Source: Diogma glabrata
Taxonomy: Eukaryota; Arthropoda; Insecta; Diptera; Cylindrotomidae
Length of the DNA stretch: 64,000 nucleotides
Assembly: GCA_963693315.1 (NCBI GenBank)
Contig: OY856187.1
Span: 111,825,746-111,889,745, forward strand
Reading direction: 5' to 3'
Position 1 is the stretch's first letter, and every line of letters begins with the position of its first letter. The position numbers and the translations under genes were made by a program. Below the pieces are notes generated by a model that ran no database searches, was not told where the DNA came from, and worked only from the letters and a program-made list of their open reading frames with translations. This document shows, in pieces, positions 23,145 to 35,300 of the stretch.

Positions 23145-23357
23145 CCTATTAACAAAACATTAACACCATTACCAAAACTACGTGAAAAAGCCTAAAAAAT
23201 TTGACCGCGCTTATTCCGAATCAGAATATTCAAAAAAGAAACCAAGCAATTATACTTTTTTTCTTTCGTCGATACGAAAAATACATCAACATTTCAGATT
23301 TTTAAAAATAGTCTATTTTTTTCGATGTACGTTTTCGAAATAATAGCCCATTAGAAA
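23145..23357. repeat. Right arm of the large inverted repeat
   Basis: Inverted complement of 19088-19250, best conserved at 'ccaaaactacgtgaaaaagc' and 'gtacgttttcgaaataatag'. Includes an extra ~50 bp not present in the left arm. Confidence 0.75.
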
Positions 23358-23399
23358 ATATGATGTATGGCAATAATTTATAATTTACAAAAATTTCTT

Positions 23400-23780
23400 C
23401 TGTCGTCGTTTGATTTTATGACGAATTAGCTTTTAAATTAAATTTTTGTTACTATCAACGATGAAAAAGGTTAGTGTCCAACCAGATTGTAGAAAGTTAG
23501 CTTCTCTCTATCAACAATCACCTACTGACGTACATTCAATCAACATTTTATATAAGACATCACATTGTCTGCTAGTAGTGTATTCCTCAAATTAGATTCT
23601 CGTGCAGCAAGTATAAATGTTAATTTTATTATCATTTTGGTCCTTCGAGCCGGATATGTTCACCCTAGCTTGATATGTTCAATCAGGATATGGATTTGGC
23701 ATTGCTGTTGGAGATCACAGCATCTGTATCTGACTTCCTTCTTCGTTTATCTCTTGTCATGGTGACAAGGTGGTAGACAT
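23400..23780 (+). other. Possible LTR-retrotransposon border
   Basis: Less AT-rich than its flanks and containing 'ttttggtccttcgagccgga' at about 23635, a phrase I associate with the junction after the 5' LTR of BEL/Pao-like elements. No gag or pol follows. A 66-codon ORF (23565-23765) over it shows no domain. Assignment from memory of such junctions only. Confidence 0.3.
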
Positions 23781-24039
23781 TCTTCGTTCTTCAATATTTC
23801 ATCAATCAACTTGATGTTATGTGGAGCTGATTTTTATTTTTTGTACTAAATTTATTGAATACTTTCCATTTAATTACAAAAGGTAGTACTGGATCATCAG
23901 GGACTTTTCGCTAGGATAAGTAGTGATAAGAAGTTTAATATTATTGTTTAAAGTGATACATATATAATAAATTATATATGAAGTGATAAGAATTGAATAT
24001 TGTGTTAAAATGCTAGAGTAAAAAATTAAAAAAGAAATT

Positions 24040-24295
24040 TATGCTAGCCAGTTTTCAATTGCTAGTCAAATCTTCAAATATATTAAGCTAGCCAGTCTTT
24101 AATTGCTAGTCAAGTCTACAAATTGCTTCAACTGTCTTCAATTGCTAGTCAAGTCTTCAAATATGTTATGGTAGCCAATAGCTATGTTATGCTAACCAGT
24201 CTTCAATTGCTAGTCAAATCTTCAAATAGGTTATGCTTGCCAGTCTTCTATTACTAGTCAAGTCTTTAAATATGTTATGCTCGTCAGTTTGAACC
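24040..24295. repeat. ~44-bp tandem repeat, ~6 copies
   Basis: Unit 'atgctagccagtcttcaatt gctagtcaagtcttcaaat' recurs from 24041 with variants, the left part missing from one copy. Non-coding minisatellite. Confidence 0.88.
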
Positions 24296-24399
24296 AGTGT
24301 TCAACGGTCTGAAGTGTATAATAAAATGGACGAAACGTTATTTTATCAATTTTTAACAAAACAAATTTAGTCAGCCTTCACGGATGAAGCAACATATTG

Positions 24400-24590
24400 A
24401 CCACCAAATAAGCATGTTCCATGACGAAGTGGATGTGATTGAATCAGTTAAACTTCTTGGGAGTATTAACGAAAATTGACTTATAAGAGTTTCAAAACGA
24501 TCTGACCAATTAGCGATTCATATCTTCGGTCTTAAAACTTGTTCTTGCCAGAACGGCTGTGATTCAGAATGGCTCCTCATCATGTAATCA
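24400..24590 (+). pseudogene. Possible LINE RT C-terminal relic
   Basis: The plus strand reads DEVDVIESVKLLGSINEN, which resembles the block EELREVESVRLLGVDIQN of the LINE fragment at 58964-59650. The rest is degraded. Weak evidence from one block only. Confidence 0.35.
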
Positions 24591-24789
24591 AAAATTTTTG
24601 TCAAATAATATCTCTGAATTTCAATGAGTTTTAATAACAAAATTTTATATCAGAAAAAAATCATGTGAAGGAAGTTTATTGTTAAATTTTTGAGCGGACA
24701 ACAGAACAGACAAATTCCTCAAAAATTTAAAACCTTTAAGGATCTGCAAAAAAATTTTAATTTGACACATGGCAATTACTTTTGTTTTT

Positions 24790-24890
24790 TACTAAAATGT
24801 GTTGCGTAGTAGGGATTATAATATGTATCTCATCACAACAATACATAAGAAGCCTATAAGACCAATGTTTCACAACAACATTCGATAAAC
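24790..24890 (-). mobile_element. LINE 3' UTR fragment
   Basis: 'actaaaatgtgttgcgtagt' and 'agggattataatatgtatct' correspond to the 3' end of the LINE at 33787-34050, preceded by a T-rich stretch in the same orientation. Confidence 0.55.
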
Positions 24891-24899
24891 GTAACATTT

Positions 24900-26690
24900 T
24901 TTTTGTATCTGTTATCTCACTGCTATTACCAGTGGTATGTGATATGATTTCTCATATTAATTCATATGTCACATAATTATCTATCAGACTTATATATTTG
25001 TTTTAAAATTTTTTCTGACTGCTAGGACTGTTTTCACACAATCTTAAAATAGTATTTTGCTACAGTAAAATAATTTATAAATTCCCATGAAAGTAGTACT
25101 AATTATTTCAACCCACTATTTTCATTAATATAAACACCAACGTATCGACCTCTTAAAATCGGAAAGCAAACAATAGATAAAAATTTTAAACGCATCAAAT
25201 ATATTAGTAAAGCTTCATTACATCAATACAATTGTCATTTATAAACATTATACATATATTTGGATTTAAAAAACAAAACTGTGAAATCTATAATTTTATT
25301 TTTATTCATTGAAAATAACCAGCCAACAACAAATACAAATTTTTTTTTATTCCCATGATCAACGTTTTGAAGAATTAGGCACACAGTACAGCAATACATC
25401 GGTATATATGAAATAAAATCAAACAATAATTTGATACGGTTCTTAACGTCGTTTGATACAATTAATTTCATCAATAAAATTCGGTTAAATTAAGAATTAA
25501 ATGCACAAAAATTGAAAATACATAAATATAAATGAACATACTTACATCAAACCGAATTAATGAAAACATATTTTTTTTGTTTATTTATAATATTATTAAT
25601 GTTTATTGATTAGTTGTATTGTTTATATATTAAACTTTTACTAACCACACCTGGTTTTTAATATTATTGTTGTTTATGAATAATAATTCGTTGTCAACAA
25701 TAATTTATGAAGTAGATATTATCCCTTTCAACGGCTACAATAAGTTATAATCAATTTCTTTGCAACGCGTTATGACTAATAATTAAAATACTATTAGATA
25801 ATCGAATCACTTTTTATAAAACTTAAACGTTTTTCTCCATTTCCACCTGACTCCCGTGATTCTTCACAGCGTTTAATGTTTTGTTGTAAAAAAAAACCTT
25901 TCATTATTACAAATTAAATTATGAACTTTTATTAATATTATAATATTTTAATCGAAAAAAGTGAAAAATATTTTTCTCGAAATTAGATTATAAATTCCAT
26001 AAAAAACAAAATTTTACTTTTCTTCTTTCAAACAATAGCAACAACAACAACTCAAATTCTTAAAGAAAATGAAAATATCTTACTGAGGATAGCGGTTATA
26101 AAAACATATAAAATACATTAACAATATTAATCAATTTTAATTAAAAGATTATAAATGTTAATTAACTTAATTAGAAAAAAAAAAGAAAAATTGACATAGA
26201 AATAAATAATTTCATCTAATTATTACTCGTAGAACATACAACATGCATTTAAATTAGCATTTTGTAATTTATGATGAAATATTGGATTTATTTATTATTA
26301 TTATAATATAAATTACATTCAATTCTATTGTTTTGTTTGCACGTTTGGTAATGCATCGATATATGTTTATTATTAATTAGATATAATTATATTCAAGCGC
26401 GATTTATTGATTTTTTGTTTTAGATATGCTATGTAATAAACCGTTATGTGTGTACTTAAATCAATACTTACAATAAACAAATGAACTGAAGAATACTAGA
26501 AAAGCAACAAAACTGATTGTTTGATTTGGTGAGTATGTGCCTGCAAAGCAGTGGATGCCATTTCTATGTACTTTGTGATTCAACCAAAAATATTACAATT
26601 TGAAAAAAAACTGTATTTTTCAATGTAATTCAAATCTTGCATAAATGTTGGGACAACCTTTTGATTTTTCTTTTCATTTAATTTAGGACA
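24900..26690. other. Unannotated AT-rich sequence
   Basis: About 1.8 kb, extremely AT-rich, with no recognisable element. A 79-codon minus-strand ORF (25235-25474) has no motif and I consider it chance. Confidence 0.5.
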
Positions 26691-26711
26691 TGGTGGACAT
26701 TGGAGGACATT

Positions 26712-28660
26712 GTTTTTAGTTTTGGGCAGCGATGTGTATCAAACATAACTCTTTGTTAAAGTACATGTATTTTCTATCTCTGTTTAGAAATTTATTATAA
26801 AACCAACACAAAACATCAAAACGATGCTGGAAAATCATAACAGATCATAGAATAACATAATTTAATGAAAATATGATACAATCAGCAAACTACTCAAAAA
26901 CCTTTCCATTTAGCGTTACGTCAAAATATTAGAAAATCGCAGATTCATATTTCTTTCAAAATTTCAAAACTATTGTAAAAATTAAACAATATCAAACTTA
27001 TTTCATTATTCTAAAAATATTCCAAAAATTATTACAAAATCAAAGATTAAACTGTTTTTAAAAACTCTGAAAATATTGCAAAAATTATAACAAAATCAAA
27101 AATTGAAACTTTTTTTCAAAATTCCAAAAATTATAATAAAATCAAAAATTTAAAATTTTTCAAAATTCTAAAAATATTCCAAAAATTCTTACAAAATCAA
27201 AAATTGAAACTATTTTCAAAATTCTAAAAATATAAATATGTATTCCAATTTCAAACTAAATTTAAAAAAAAAATTTAAAAAAAAACATGTCATACAATCC
27301 GAAAAACTGATTTCAAACTTAAAAACCTCAAAATAAGGGAGAAAACTACTCTCAAAAATTTTTTAATATTTTTATCGTATTCTACGGAAAAAATTCTACC
27401 GAACTAAAATATTTTTAAAAAATTTCTGTACGCCTTAAACTGCCTACAAAATAAATACGATTGTCGTTCACGAAAAAAATTCAAATTTGTGACCGTCACC
27501 GACGGCAAAGGGGTTGGCCAAAAAATCTAAAAAAATTACGAAATCGTTTTCTAATGGAGTACTATCAATTTCCAAAATTTGGGCAAAAACAAATTTTTGG
27601 TCGTCGCACTTCACGTGGAATGCCCAATATGTATATATATATAAAATTCACAAATTAAAAAATTTTTTTTTTTTCAAAATTCTAAAAATACTGCAAAAAT
27701 TTACGTCATACAATAGCTAAATTTTTTTTCTCGAAAATATTGGCTAAAAAAATAAATGAAATCATTTTTTGACATACTTGACAATATTTTTTTCACAAAC
27801 TAATAATGCAATAAAATTCTAATTAATAATAATTTCATTTTCATTTCATACAAATAACTCATTTTATTTTTTCTAAAAAAATAAATGAAAATCATTCTTT
27901 TGACACACTTGACATTATTTTTTGGACAAACTTAAAATGCCATAATTCTCTATAGTAATAATAAAATTTCATGTCATACAAATAATTAATTTTATTTCTT
28001 CCAAAAAATTGGGTAAAAAATAAATAAACCGAAGTAAAGTCTTTCTTTTGACACACTTGACAATATTTTTTTGACAAACTTATAATGCCGTAGCTCTCAA
28101 TAATAATAAAATAAAAACCGAAGTAAATTTATGTCATACAAATAATTAATTTTTGTTTTTTTCCAATAAATTGGGTAAAATAATAAATAAAAAGCTTTCT
28201 TTTGACACACTTGACAACATTTTTTCGACAAACTTATAATGCAATAATCTAGTTTTTGGTCTCACATATCAATCCCGACCATCAAAATTTCTTGAAATTT
28301 AATGTTTCTATTCGTAATCACTTAAAATGAAAGTTTTTTAAGCAAAAAATATGCAAATTGCCTTGTTTTGACACACTTGACGATTTTTTTGACACACTTC
28401 CGGTACAGTTATGGAACACATCGTCCTTTCGGCTCTTTTTATTGAGTAAACCTATTTTTAGAAAAAAAATTTTGAAATCCGTCCAGCGGTTTTCTAGATT
28501 TCGTCGGTGTGACGGCCGGTTGGCCCGCAGACAGACATGTATTTTTTTAGAATCAGTAGGTCCTAAAACTTCGAGAAATTCCAAAAAAGTGGTGGTAAGA
28601 ATTTCACTTTTGGCTCATGAATGCAATACTTAGGTTTTTTTCAAAACCAAAGTAATTGAA
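26712..28660 (+). repeat. Dispersed non-coding repeat, copy B
   Basis: Same ordered landmarks as 19978-21712. This copy has an expanded tandem section at about 27765-28235, in which 'ttttgacacacttgacaa' and 'gtcatacaaataattaattt' alternate four times at roughly 120-150 bp spacing. Small ORFs at 27461-27720 and 28318-28633 have no shared frame with copy A and are not genes. Confidence 0.82.
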
Positions 28661-28903
28661 ATTTTGCAAAGTAGAAAATCTTACGCTGATTATTAGTTAT
28701 GATAAAAAATAACAAAATTCGCAAACAGAATGAAGAATAAAATCGAAAAAATTAAGTTAAGCTGCCTATTAGGGTGATCCAATATTATTTAGTGAAAAAA
28801 ATTTGAATTTTTGAATTGCAGTTTTGCTAATATTTTTTCTTTTGTCATTGTTATTAACTGACACAAATATCAACTGACGCCACTAAATCATAAATTTTAA
28901 ATC

Positions 28904-29173
28904 TCAAGCCAAAGTCACTTTTGAATCGCTCAATCTCTGAAAAGTCACTGAAAATGTTATACGAATGTCATTTGACAATACTGCTTCTAACTTAGGGCTT
29001 GATAAGAGAGTATTTGTCCCGCTAGAGAAATTGTTTACAGAAATCCTTTTCACAATTCGCATGTCGTCCTTACGTTCATTGAATTGATCATCATTGAAGT
29101 ACTTAACTTTCTGTTTGGCCATAGTCGTACTCCAAAACTTAGAGTTTTTGAAAGATAAACAGTGCTCTAGCAT
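28904..29173 (-). CDS. Unrecognised 89-codon ORF
   Basis: A frame of 89 codons on the minus strand, starting MLEHCLSFKNSKFW and lying in a locally less AT-rich patch (about 28900-29290). No domain recognised. The reading upstream of the start stays partly open, interrupted by stops, so this may be a piece of a larger decayed reading frame. No neighbours help in its assignment. Confidence 0.2.
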   Translation of the reverse strand: MLEHCLSFKNSKFWSTTMAKQKVKYFNDDQFNERKDDMRIVKRISVNNFSSGTNTLLSSPKLEAVLSNDIRITFSVTFQRLSDSKVTLA

Positions 29174-30189
29174 TGATCAAACCAATTACAAACCATTAAA
29201 TGATGTCGGGTGTAGTGACCCTCTATTGTAGAAGAGTTTTGAAATGGAATGGGATTTGAAGTACCAAACAAGCAGTGATATCACTGTACCAGGACATGTA
29301 CAGCATTGTATTTTTTTTCTCTGCACACTTAATTCAGCTTTTGTTAAAACTATGCGTTTTCTTTACTTATGTTGAGATTTTGTATATGTTAAGATTTTGA
29401 TTATGTTCATCAATTTGTATTTTTTTTTATTGAAAATTGAAATCTAATCTTTTTCTTTTCTTTTGCTTTTATTATCGTATAAATTCGTCAAATAACAGTT
29501 TATGTTGTGATAAACTTAGATATTATAAAATTTGACCTCTTAATTTATAATTTCTAAAATTTTGAATGTAAGCTAAGACATTATAGAAGAAAAAAATAAT
29601 TGAGTCTGCATTATGCATTTCAAAAACAAAATATTTTGGACCACTCTATACTACCTAGGCTATTTTTCATATTACTCTAGCCAATTTCTTATGGGTTGCA
29701 GGTAAAAAACAACATGAAAATTCAAACGTGTGATTATAAGTTGATGCTTATAAGTTGAAACACAGCAGATGGAAGTTTAAACTAATTTAAGGAAAATCAA
29801 ATGTTTGATAATGAAGATACATACATTATACATGTTCAACCAATTAACAATGTACCAATGCCGATACTAAGAGCATCTTGGATGCTATCTTCAGTGATAG
29901 AGCTCGTTCAAAACTGAAACTTATAGTGTTTCTTAGTTATGATATACAATGATAAACGTCAAACTTCTGCACTACGTAAAAAAATTTCAACTAAATAAAA
30001 AATGTATTTGTCACATTTTGTCTTAATTTGTTCGGTATGTACCATACACGGAATTGTTTGTCGTCCCGTGCTCGATAAATAAATTTAATTATAACGGGAT
30101 CATTCCAAAGTGACTAATGTAACATTTATACCGAAATTCACAACTTTGTTTCCTTATAACTAAAATAGTAAAGATTATTTTAAGGACTT
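29174..30189. other. Unannotated AT-rich sequence
   Basis: No element or gene recognised. Confidence 0.45.
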
Positions 30190-31615
30190 TAGACCAGGGT
30201 CGATAATTTTTGAAAACAAAAAAAATAATAGTAGGATGAAACCCATTAGAAAAGGAGGAGAATATTATAAAAATGAAAGGAAAAATAATTTACGGGCGAT
30301 CTGAGGTCGGGAAGGGGAAGGGGTGAGTTTTTAAGGGTAAAAAACGGTTTATCTCGATTTCCGGCAAAAATAAAAGTTCTATGGAAAAAATTTATATGGC
30401 AAAGTTGTAGGTAATAAAAAGATCTAAAACTTTGATTTAGGCACTTTTTTCACATAACCTCAAAATTTATGTGAAAAATTCAAAAAACCAAGTTTTTGGT
30501 TTTTTATTTTTATCTTTTACAAAAAAATTTTTTTTTTCACGAAATTTGGTGAAAACCTTTTTATGTCCCAAATACGCTGTAATTTATTTGATTTGAAATT
30601 TTTATTTGGTCACCTTATTTTGAATTAATATTGAAAAAGCACCCTAATTTTCAATCGAAAATTCACCCGTCAAAATATCAGCTTTTTTCAAAAAGTTGGT
30701 ATGCTTTCTGTTCGTTGAAATCTCTACTTTCCGATGGTGAAAAAAAAAATATATTACTATAGTAAATCTTCTCAGAAAATGCAAAAAATGAATTGAATTT
30801 TCGATTGAAAATTAGGGTGCTTTTTCGATATTAATTCAAAATAAGGTGAAAAAATAAATATTTCAAATCAAATAAATTACAGCGTATTTGGGACATAAAA
30901 AGGTAAGTTTTCACCAAATTTTGTGGAAAAAAAAAATTTTTTTGTATAAGATAAAAATGAAAAACCAAAAACTATGGTTTTTTGAATCGAAAATTCAATT
31001 CATTTTTTGCATTTTCTGAGAAGATTTACTATAGTAATATATTTTTTTTTTCACCATCGGAAAGTAGAGATTTCAACGAACAGAAAGCATACCAACTTTT
31101 TGAAAAAAGCTGATATTTTGACGGGTGAATTTTCGATTGAAAATTAGGGTGCTTTTTCGATATTAATTAAAAATAAGGTGACCAAATAAAAATTTCAAAT
31201 CAAATAAATTACAGCGTATTTGGGACATAAAAAGGTAAGTTTTCACCAAATTTCGTGAAAAAAAAAATTTTTTTGTAAAAGATAAAAATAAAAAACCAAA
31301 AACTTGGTTTTTTGAATTTTTCACATAAATTTTGAGGTTATGTGATAAAAGTGCCTAAATCAAAGTTTTAGATCTTTTTATTACCTACAACTTTGCCATA
31401 TAAATTTTTTCCATAGGACTTTTAGTTTTGCCGGAAATCGAGATAAACCGTTTTTTACCCTTAAAAACTCACCCCTTCCCCTTCCCGACCTCAGATCGCC
31501 CGTAAATTATTTTTCCTTTCATTTTTATAATATTCTCCTCCTTTTCTAATGGGTTTCATCCTACTATTATTTTTTTTTACTTTTTATTATTTTTAAAGGC
31601 TTCTACCCTGGTCTA
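30190..31615. mobile_element. 1.43-kb foldback element
   Basis: Outer ends TAGACCAGGGT and ACCCTGGTCTA are inverted complements, and pairing continues almost without break for about 600 bp per side (for example 'ctgaggtcgggaaggggaag' pairs with 'cttccccttcccgacctcag'). The core of about 210 bp contains a further copy of an arm segment ('gattgaaaattagggtgctt' at about 30800, also at 31135, inverted at 30645), so one block occurs three times. Possibly CTT is duplicated at the two edges. No ORF. A transcript would fold into a hairpin of roughly 600 base pairs. Confidence 0.92.
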
Positions 31616-32961
31616 CTTGTTGACTTTTTAAAATGCAAATCGAGTATATTTAACTAAATCAGAAAGCTTTTTTATTTAAATTAAAGTTTTTAGATATTTT
31701 TTAAATAAAAATTTAAATGTGACTAACGTAACATTTTTTATACCATTATAATTCACACCTAAATTATGAACCGAAATTCTCTAGATGTTGAAAATGTACA
31801 TAAAATTTATTGATAAGTTTCTTCAATGTAATTAATGTATTTTTTGAAAAAGCCAATAACTTTTTAAAAAATATGTTAGTTTTTCATGAATTGACGCTTT
31901 TGATTTAAATGATGTGTGACTAACGTAACGTGACTAACGTAACACAAAAGAATTCATGTATTTAGAATGCTTACCTCATTTATTTAGAAAGCAAAGCAGT
32001 CCAATTCAGACACTCCAAACTTTAGCTTACAGAAAATAAAAAGTCTAAAACAGTTCAGTTTATTATATTTGTGCTATGCTATATTCTTTTTAGATATATT
32101 TTAATTCGTATATTAAGCCTTTTTCACAACCATACGCTTAATTGCATTCTAAACAAAATAACAATATTGGAATTTTCACAGTTGCTGCTATATCTTATAG
32201 TAAAATATATGAAAAAAAATTATAGGTAACAGTTACAGTTTTGTGAAGAAAAAAAATTTAGCTTGAAGGTTGACTTTAAAATGGAATGACCCAACGGTAA
32301 AAATCATTTTTCCATCAATTAAAAATACGTTTTTTATACAAAATAAACCGTAGAACACGATGGTCATCTAAAAACTTGACAGTGACTAAAGATCGATTTG
32401 AACATTTTATTTCTTTTATAACCATAGGAATTTGTTAATCATTTTTATTGATTTTATTGTTTTTTAAATAAGCATTTTTGAGCTTTAAAATAAAACAAAA
32501 CTGAAGTTTCTATCTTTAATAGAACGGAAGTTAAGAAATTTTGAAAATAATTCGTCAAGTCAAAAATCACGAAATTCTCGAAATTTAGAACCGCTATATT
32601 TAAAAAAAAATCCTCAAACACGTATATCTATTTTTTTCAATATAAAACCCATAAAAAAATTTCAGCCAAATCAAAAATGTGTCGGTCAGAAAGGTGTTTG
32701 GTTTGTAAAAGAATGACCCTATAACAAAATAAAATAAAAACACAAAACATCCAAAAAAACTCCGTAATTCAATTTACAATGTGATTAATTCTTTATGTTT
32801 TTTTATAATATATAAAAGTAAATTTGTAGCACTAATTTTGTTCACTCAAATCACAGAAAGGATAAATTTTTGTTTAATGCAATAAACAAAATTAAAATGC
32901 TGTGGAAATAATTGGAGGCTATTAAATGAATTATCAAGTTAAGTAGTAATTATAAAAATAC
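31616..32961. other. Unannotated sequence with repeated 'gtgactaacgtaac' words
   Basis: The word 'tgactaacgtaac' or a one-base variant appears at about 30111, 31719, 31918 and 31930, on both sides of the foldback at 30190-31615. Otherwise nothing recognised. Confidence 0.45.
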
Positions 32962-34300
32962 TTTCAGTTGTAATTTCCCAAGGGCGGTGATAATTCGAAA
33001 TAATTTTTTGCCTAAAATTTCGAAAGCAAGTATATTGATAAAAGCACGAGGCCGTAGGCCTAGATAATACCACTTGCTTGAGGAACTTTTTAAAAAATTA
33101 TGAGGATTTATCAACGAACGAAAGGAATTCGTTTAGAAAATTTTTTGCCATTTTTCATTTCTTTATATATTTTTTATGAATTATACGTTGGCCTACTTTG
33201 ATTGGTTTAAATTAAAATAAAACTAAGGCAAAAAAATTTCAGAAGTAATTTCCCAAAGGCGATAATAATTCGAAATAATTTTTTGCCAAAAATTTTGAAA
33301 CCAGGTATGTTGATAATACCACTTGCTTGAGGAATTTTCCAAAAAATTATGAGAATTCATCACCGAACGAGGGGAATTCGTTTTATAATTTTTTTGCCTT
33401 AGTTTTATTTTAATTTAACCCAATGAAATTCTCTAAAATGTAATGACATCATTCAATTTCACCAAAAGCATTTGAATGATACTAATAACAAATAGTTATA
33501 CGTCTGGCCTACTGCGATATTAAAAATTATCAAATAATTTTTGAAATAATTCACTGATATCGCAATAGGCCAACGCATAACTCATAAAAAATATATAAAG
33601 AAATGAAAAAAGGCAAAACATTTTCTAAACGAATTCCTCTCGTTCGTTGATAAATTCTCATAATTTTTTGAAAAATTCCTCAAGCAATTGGTATTGATTA
33701 TAGCCCTCGGCCTACGGCCTCGTGCTTATATCAATATCCTTGCTTTCGAAATTTTTGGCAAAAATTTATTACGAATTATCATCGCCATTTTTTTTTTTTT
33801 TTTTTTTTTTTAATAAAATGTGTTGTGTAATAGGGTTTAGAATATGTGTCACAACAACACATAAATACCTTTTAAGACCTAGGTCTAGACCTGGGTCCCA
33901 CAACAACTGGCGTTCTGAGGTGTAGATTAACGCTTTTTTTAAACATCTGTGGGTTGAAACCACCTGAGACTAAGTGTTCCGGCAAACTATTCCATTTGTA
34001 CGCAGTTCGGACAAAGAAGTCTCTCTGCGATCTGCCAGTATGACAGCGTAATTGGGAAATTACGACTGAAAATATTTTGCCCTTTTTCATTTCTTTATAT
34101 ATTTTTTATGAATTTATATTTACGTCTGGTCTACTGCGATATCAGTTAATTATTTCATAATTATTTGAAAATTAACTGATATCCCAGGAGGCCAGACGTA
34201 AAATTGTTTGTTATTAGTATAATTTAAATGTGATTGATCAAATTGAATGATGTCATTAAATTTTAGAGAAATTCATTGGGATAAATTAAAATAAAAATAA
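32962..34300. mobile_element. Composite foldback element, split by a LINE
   Basis: Segment 32962-33190 has an inverted counterpart at 33585-33785 that continues beyond the LINE at 34051-34110 (for example 'gcacgaggccgtaggcc' and 'ggcctacggcctcgtgc'). A direct partial copy lies at 33235-33400. Segment 33400-33535 is inverted at 34165-34300. Small perfect hairpins with 'cgtctggcctactgcgatat' lie at about 33500-33570 and 34118-34200. Non-coding, built by repeated inverted duplication. Confidence 0.82.
33787..34050 (-). mobile_element. 5'-truncated LINE with poly(A) tail
   Basis: On the minus strand, a coding tail (FVRTAYKWNSLPEHLVSGGF then NPQMFKKSVNLHL) is followed by a 3' UTR and a poly(A) of about 20 bases (33789-33811 on the plus strand, T run). 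It interrupts the foldback arm exactly between 'tatcatcgcc' and 'ttgggaaattacgactg'. The protein piece is the very end of a jockey/CR1-like RT, so the copy was truncated during reverse transcription and is inactive. Its UTR has relatives at 18960 and 24790. Confidence 0.88.
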
Positions 34301-35012
34301 ATCAAAACCGATGTTTTAATGATTGCCTTTTATTGCTGATAAATATTACCAATCAGTTTGTCCTGGGCTAAAAATAAACGCAGAATAATAGAAAAAGCAT
34401 AAAAAGAGTGTCCAGCTCAAAAATTATTTTCGGTGGATCAAGATAATAATATTTATATTGCACTGCAACAAGAAAAGAAGTGAGTTTTTTAAATTTTATT
34501 TATATATTTTTTTTGGTGTTTCATGATAATCAACTTCAATCTTTATTTATTCACATCTTGTTTTTAATTTTTGTTAATGTAATTTTTTTTGAAAGTTATG
34601 AAAAAGATGTCCCCAATCAAAATTCACTTTAATCAGGAAGGGAATTTCTTCGTTTTGTAACGAAATTTATGCATTCCTGATATGAATCACTATCAGGAAC
34701 ATTAGAGGAACTGTGTGCCTTGAGATGACTCTAACTAGCTTGAGTCTGTGAATTCGATTATTCTATTCCTCAGGACAGCACAAATGTTGTATTGCACTCA
34801 AAAGTTTAACAAAAAGACGTTCAAATAAGCAAAGAACAGAGACAACCCAAATTCAGAGGAACCATGACCATCACTGACATAATTTCAACTACGATTACTA
34901 CATTTACAAATTAAAATTTTTCACTCACCCCATTATTGGCCGTTGATCCAACTCTTCATGCTTCCGTAGTTTTACCAATCATAATGATTAAAACATAAAT
35001 TAAAATTATAAA
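34301..35012. other. Unannotated sequence with one dispersed repeat
   Basis: 'aatcactatcaggaacatta' to 'cttgagtctgtgaattcga' (34686-34756) recurs at 47208-47285. No gene seen. Confidence 0.5.
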
Positions 35013-35300
35013 ACAAACCAATAATTGCGCCAATAATCCCGGCGATTGTTGAATATGAATAGCAATACGATACAATAATCAATAATAATCAAAAGATGCG
35101 CCAATGGTCCCCCCGATTGTTGAAAATAAACAATAATACAAAACAATGATCGGTAATAATCAAAAGATGCGCCAACGGTCCCGACAATTGTTGAGTATGA
35201 ATAATAATTCAAAACAAAAATCAAAAGTTGCGCCAACGGTCCTGGCGATTTTTGAATATGAACAATAATGAATCAATGAATTATTTTTGAGCCAACGATA
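35013..35300. repeat. ~70-bp tandem repeat, 4-5 copies
   Basis: 'gcgccaacggtcccggcgattgttgaatatgaataata'-like units start near 35027, 35098, 35170, 35232 and (degenerate) 35292. The spurious 76-codon minus-strand ORF here follows the repeat. The GC-rich 'gcgccaa.ggtcc' core stands out in AT-rich DNA. Confidence 0.88.

Noticed and set aside
24040..24295. Possible CRISPR-like array
   Set aside because: Units are adjacent and diverged with no unique spacers; it is a simple minisatellite in a eukaryotic genome.
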